Assembly (NCBI RefSeq): GCF_019084545.1
Contig: NZ_JAHREP010000037.1
Location: 1-38,126 of the forward strand
DNA length: 38,126 nucleotides
Reading direction: 5' to 3'
DNA from: Marinobacterium ramblicola
Lineage (GTDB): Bacteria; Pseudomonadota; Gammaproteobacteria; Pseudomonadales; Balneatricaceae
Below the pieces are notes generated by a model. The model did not search any database and had not been told where the DNA came from. It saw only the letters and a program-made list of their open reading frames with translations. Positions 35,584-38,126 of the stretch are shown piece after piece. The position numbers and the translations under genes are program-made. Numbering within the stretch: the first letter of the stretch is position 1; each line of letters opens with the position of its first letter.

Positions 35584-37722
35584 TCAGAAGAAGTTACGCC
35601 CCGCACGAACATGGTCCCGGAACGCGTCCGGCACCCGGTACAGGGCACCGAGTTCGCGACAAGCGTCCACCCGCTCGGCGAAGCCTGCGGCGCCATATTG
35701 GTCGATATAGCGCAGCGCTCCGCCGCGAAACTTCGGGAACCCCAGCCCCAGGATCAGCCCCATATCGACCTCGGCGGCGGTGTCCACCACCCCCTCGCTA
35801 AGACAGAGATAGGATTCGAGACAGAGCGGGATCATCATCCGGTCGACGATCTCCTGGTCACTGATCTCAATGACGCGGGACACCTTGTCATCGATCAGTT
35901 GCAACGCCCGCTGATCGGCCCGCTTGCTCCGTGCCCCGCCACTGTAGTCATAGAAACCACGACCGTTCTTCTGCCCCAACGCACCCTGCTCCAGCAACCA
36001 CTCGATGATCGGTTTATCGTCGTGCCCCATCCGCTCAGGGTAACCCGCCTGCAGTACCCGGTCGGCGTGGACCATGGTGTCCAGGCCGATCACGTCGGCC
36101 AGGTAGGCCGGTCCCATCGGCCAGCCGAACACCTCCATCACCCGGTCGATACGCTGAAAATCGACACCGTCGTGTAACAGGCGGTTGAAGGCGTTGAAAT
36201 AGGGGAAAAGCACACGATTGACCAGGAAGCCCGGGCAGTCGTTGACCAGGATCGGGATCTTACCCAGGCTCAGCGCGTAGCTCAGTGTCGAGGCGATCGC
36301 CTCATCACCGCTCTGCTCGCCGCGGATCACCTCCACCAGCGGCATCAGCGGCACCGGGTTGAAGAAGTGCATACCGCAAAAACGCTCCGGCCGCTGCAAT
36401 CCCTTGGCCAGGCCAGAGATGGAGATGGTGGAGGTGTTGCTGGTCAGGATCGCGGATTCCGGCAGCACCGCTTCGCTCTCCTTGAGTACCGCCGACTTGA
36501 TCGCCTCGTTCTCGACCACCGCCTCGACCACCAGGCCGACCTCGCCCAGCGGCGCGTAGTCCAGCGTGGTCGTGATCCTCTCAAGGCAGACCCGCTCCTG
36601 CTCGACGCTGAGGCGCCCTTTTTCCACCTGCTTGGCCATCAAACCAGCCGCCGTGGACAGACCGAGATCCAGCGCCTCCTGGCGGATATCCTTGAGCACC
36701 ACCGACGTACCACTCATGGCCGACTGGTAAGCGATACCGCCGCCCATGATTCCCGCGCCGAGTACCGCCGCCTTGGCAACCGGTGTAACACTGCCCCGCG
36801 GCTGTTTGGCGCGCTGACGTACCTGCTGCTCATTGATGAACAGCCCGACCAGACTGGCCGCCTCCGGCGAGCCTGCCAGCGTCGCGAAGCAGTGGCGCTC
36901 ACGCTCCAGTGCCTGCTCGAAGTCAAGACCTGCATGCTCCAGCAGCAGTGCAATCATCCGGCGCGGTGCAGGGTAGTGGGGGTTCAGATAGCTGGAAAAA
37001 CGAGCCATGAAGGTTTCGCTTTGCTCATCGATCGCCGGATCCTGGGCACTCAGAGCCGTCTTCTTCCTTGTCCGCGCGGTACGCCAGTCGATCTCCCCCG
37101 CCACCAGGCGTTGAAGATGTGCAAGCGCGGCGCTGTGCAACTCTGACTCAGCGACCTGGGACGCAGCGATGCCTAGCTCGACGGCACGTTTCGCGTTCAC
37201 CGGTTTGCCGGACAACATCATCTCCAGCGCCGGTACCGAGCCGATCAGGCGACTCATACGTACCGTGCCGCCCCAACCCGGACAGAGCCCCAAGTTCACT
37301 TCGGGAAAACCGACCCGGGCGGAGTCGCCCAGCACGCGGGCATCGGCAGCCAATGCCAGCTCCAACCCGCCACCCAACGCCAGACCGCTGACTGCGGCTA
37401 CGCTTGGGAAGGGCAGGTTCTCGATACGGCAAAAGAGCCTGTGTGTCCGCTCAAGCCAAGGCATCAACCCCTCGGGTTGACCAGCGAAGCGCTCGGGAAA
37501 CTCGAACACGTCAGCCCCCACGACGAAAGCGGCCTTCGCGCTGCTGATCAGCAATCCCTGCACACCCCCTGCCGACTCGAGCAGCTCGACGACAGCCTCA
37601 AGCTCTTCCAGCGTTGCCTGGTTAAGTGAATTGACCGAGCTACCCTGACGATCGAGTACCAGTTCGACCAGTCCAACTGCATCGGCCACAGGGCTCAGGC
37701 TCAGGGTATTACCGCTGTACAT
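35584..37722 (-). CDS. fadB: Fatty-acid oxidation multifunctional protein, FadB type (712 aa)
   Basis: The N-terminal enoyl-CoA hydratase half has SGLALGGGLELALAAD and PEVNLGLCPGWGGT with both catalytic Glu. It is followed by a 3-hydroxyacyl-CoA dehydrogenase with NAD motif GAGIMGGGIA and catalytic His in CGMHFFNPVPLMPLVEVI. The length fits FadB/FadJ. A fadA thiolase is not found on either side, so it may work with a thiolase encoded elsewhere, as FadJ-type or lone FadB copies do. It is close to the ETF-QO gene, the electron acceptor of beta-oxidation. Confidence 0.93.
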   Translation of the reverse strand: MYSGNTLSLSPVADAVGLVELVLDRQGSSVNSLNQATLEELEAVVELLESAGGVQGLLISSAKAAFVVGADVFEFPERFAGQPEGLMPWLERTHRLFCRIENLPFPSVAAVSGLALGGGLELALAADARVLGDSARVGFPEVNLGLCPGWGGTVRMSRLIGSVPALEMMLSGKPVNAKRAVELGIAASQVAESELHSAALAHLQRLVAGEIDWRTARTRKKTALSAQDPAIDEQSETFMARFSSYLNPHYPAPRRMIALLLEHAGLDFEQALERERHCFATLAGSPEAASLVGLFINEQQVRQRAKQPRGSVTPVAKAAVLGAGIMGGGIAYQSAMSGTSVVLKDIRQEALDLGLSTAAGLMAKQVEKGRLSVEQERVCLERITTTLDYAPLGEVGLVVEAVVENEAIKSAVLKESEAVLPESAILTSNTSTISISGLAKGLQRPERFCGMHFFNPVPLMPLVEVIRGEQSGDEAIASTLSYALSLGKIPILVNDCPGFLVNRVLFPYFNAFNRLLHDGVDFQRIDRVMEVFGWPMGPAYLADVIGLDTMVHADRVLQAGYPERMGHDDKPIIEWLLEQGALGQKNGRGFYDYSGGARSKRADQRALQLIDDKVSRVIEISDQEIVDRMMIPLCLESYLCLSEGVVDTAAEVDMGLILGLGFPKFRGGALRYIDQYGAAGFAERVDACRELGALYRVPDAFRDHVRAGRNFF

Positions 37723-37827
37723 CTATGCATCCTCATCATTTTAATTGGCCCTGTCGGCCATCAGGTTTACCCCCGGCTATCATATGGAACCGGCTCATAT
37801 ATCAAGCCCGCTTACATATTCGGCCTG

Positions 37828-38126
37828 CTACATATTGGGATAGTTCGGCCCGCCGCCACCCTCCGGTACCACCCAGGTGATGTTCTGTGCCGGGTCCTTG
37901 ATATCGCAGGTTTTGCAGTGCACGCAGTTCTGCGCGTTGATCTGAAAGCGCGGACCCTCGGCATCCTCCACTACCTCATACACCCCGGCCGGGCAGTAGC
38001 GCTGGGCAGGTTCGGCGAATCGGGGCAGGTTCTGCGCGATCGGGATGCTCGGATCCTTCAACTGCAGATGGCTGGGCTGGTCCTCCTCGTGGTTGGTGTT
38101 GGACAGGAACACCGAGGAGAGCTTGT
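37828..38126 (-). CDS. ETF:ubiquinone oxidoreductase, C-terminal end (partial)
   Basis: Only the last 98 residues or so are in the window; the start lies beyond 38126. They contain the family's ferredoxin-like 4Fe-4S domain (CPAGVYEV then [13 protein letters not shown], with Cys spacing C-x2-C-x2-C) and the conserved tail [17 protein letters not shown]. The enzyme passes electrons from acyl-CoA dehydrogenases through ETF to ubiquinone. It is on the same strand and 105 bp upstream of fadB. Confidence 0.95.
   Translation of the reverse strand, partial: KLSSVFLSNTNHEEDQPSHLQLKDPSIPIAQNLPRFAEPAQRYCPAGVYEVVEDAEGPRFQINAQNCVHCKTCDIKDPAQNITWVVPEGGGGPNYPNM

Overview
The window reads as a gammaproteobacterial chromosome. 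The evidence is the gene set and order: prfB-lysS, divergent lptFG and pepA-holC, pntAB, valS, fadB and ETF-QO. I cannot name the genus. A marine or sediment relative of the Oceanospirillales/Chromatiales type would fit, but that is inference. Most of the window (about 7.3-38.1 kb) is GC-rich core chromosome. The first 6 kb is visibly AT-rich and mosaic.

Positions 1-7300 are the integrase end of a chromosomal integron. An integron integrase (6341-7300, +) has a textbook LexA box overlapping its promoter. The attI region lies to its left. At least eight gene cassettes, all on the minus strand, run out of the window at its left edge. I located seven intact attC sites, plus one collapsed to about 20 bp. 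From attI outward the cassettes carry: a small lipoprotein; a cassette with only a short well-initiated ORF that reads through its own attC; a small Cys-rich protein; a DUF2971-type protein now fused to an endonuclease/exonuclease/phosphatase-fold protein because their attC is lost; an ATPase-TIR protein that looks like an undescribed anti-phage effector; an unknown 113-aa protein; and a DUF3892-like protein. The ATPase-TIR cassette and the fused DUF2971/nuclease cassette are the best candidates for new systems here.

The integrase gene runs tail-to-tail into ung with a 6-bp overlap. Region 7.3-12.3 kb (minus) holds ung, a membrane protein, lysS, prfB (without its usual programmed frameshift), a flavodoxin and a phasin-like gene. 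Between the phasin and gloA is a cluster of palindromes built on an ACATGGATGT core. Region 12.5-14.5 kb (plus) holds gloA, a Sel1-repeat protein and an RDD membrane protein.

Region 14.5-23.1 kb has lptF-lptG (minus) diverging from pepA-holC (plus), followed by an efflux operon of one membrane fusion protein, one ATPase and two MacB-like permeases. Then come pntAB, an unknown secreted protein, an OmpR/BaeS-type two-component pair, a VanX-like D-Ala-D-Ala dipeptidase and valS. The usual holC-valS adjacency is broken by about 11 kb of these genes. After valS lie a DUF433/DUF5615 (VapBC-like) pair, an orphan TrpB paralogue, a FadB-type beta-oxidation protein without an adjacent fadA, and the 3' end of the ETF:ubiquinone oxidoreductase gene.
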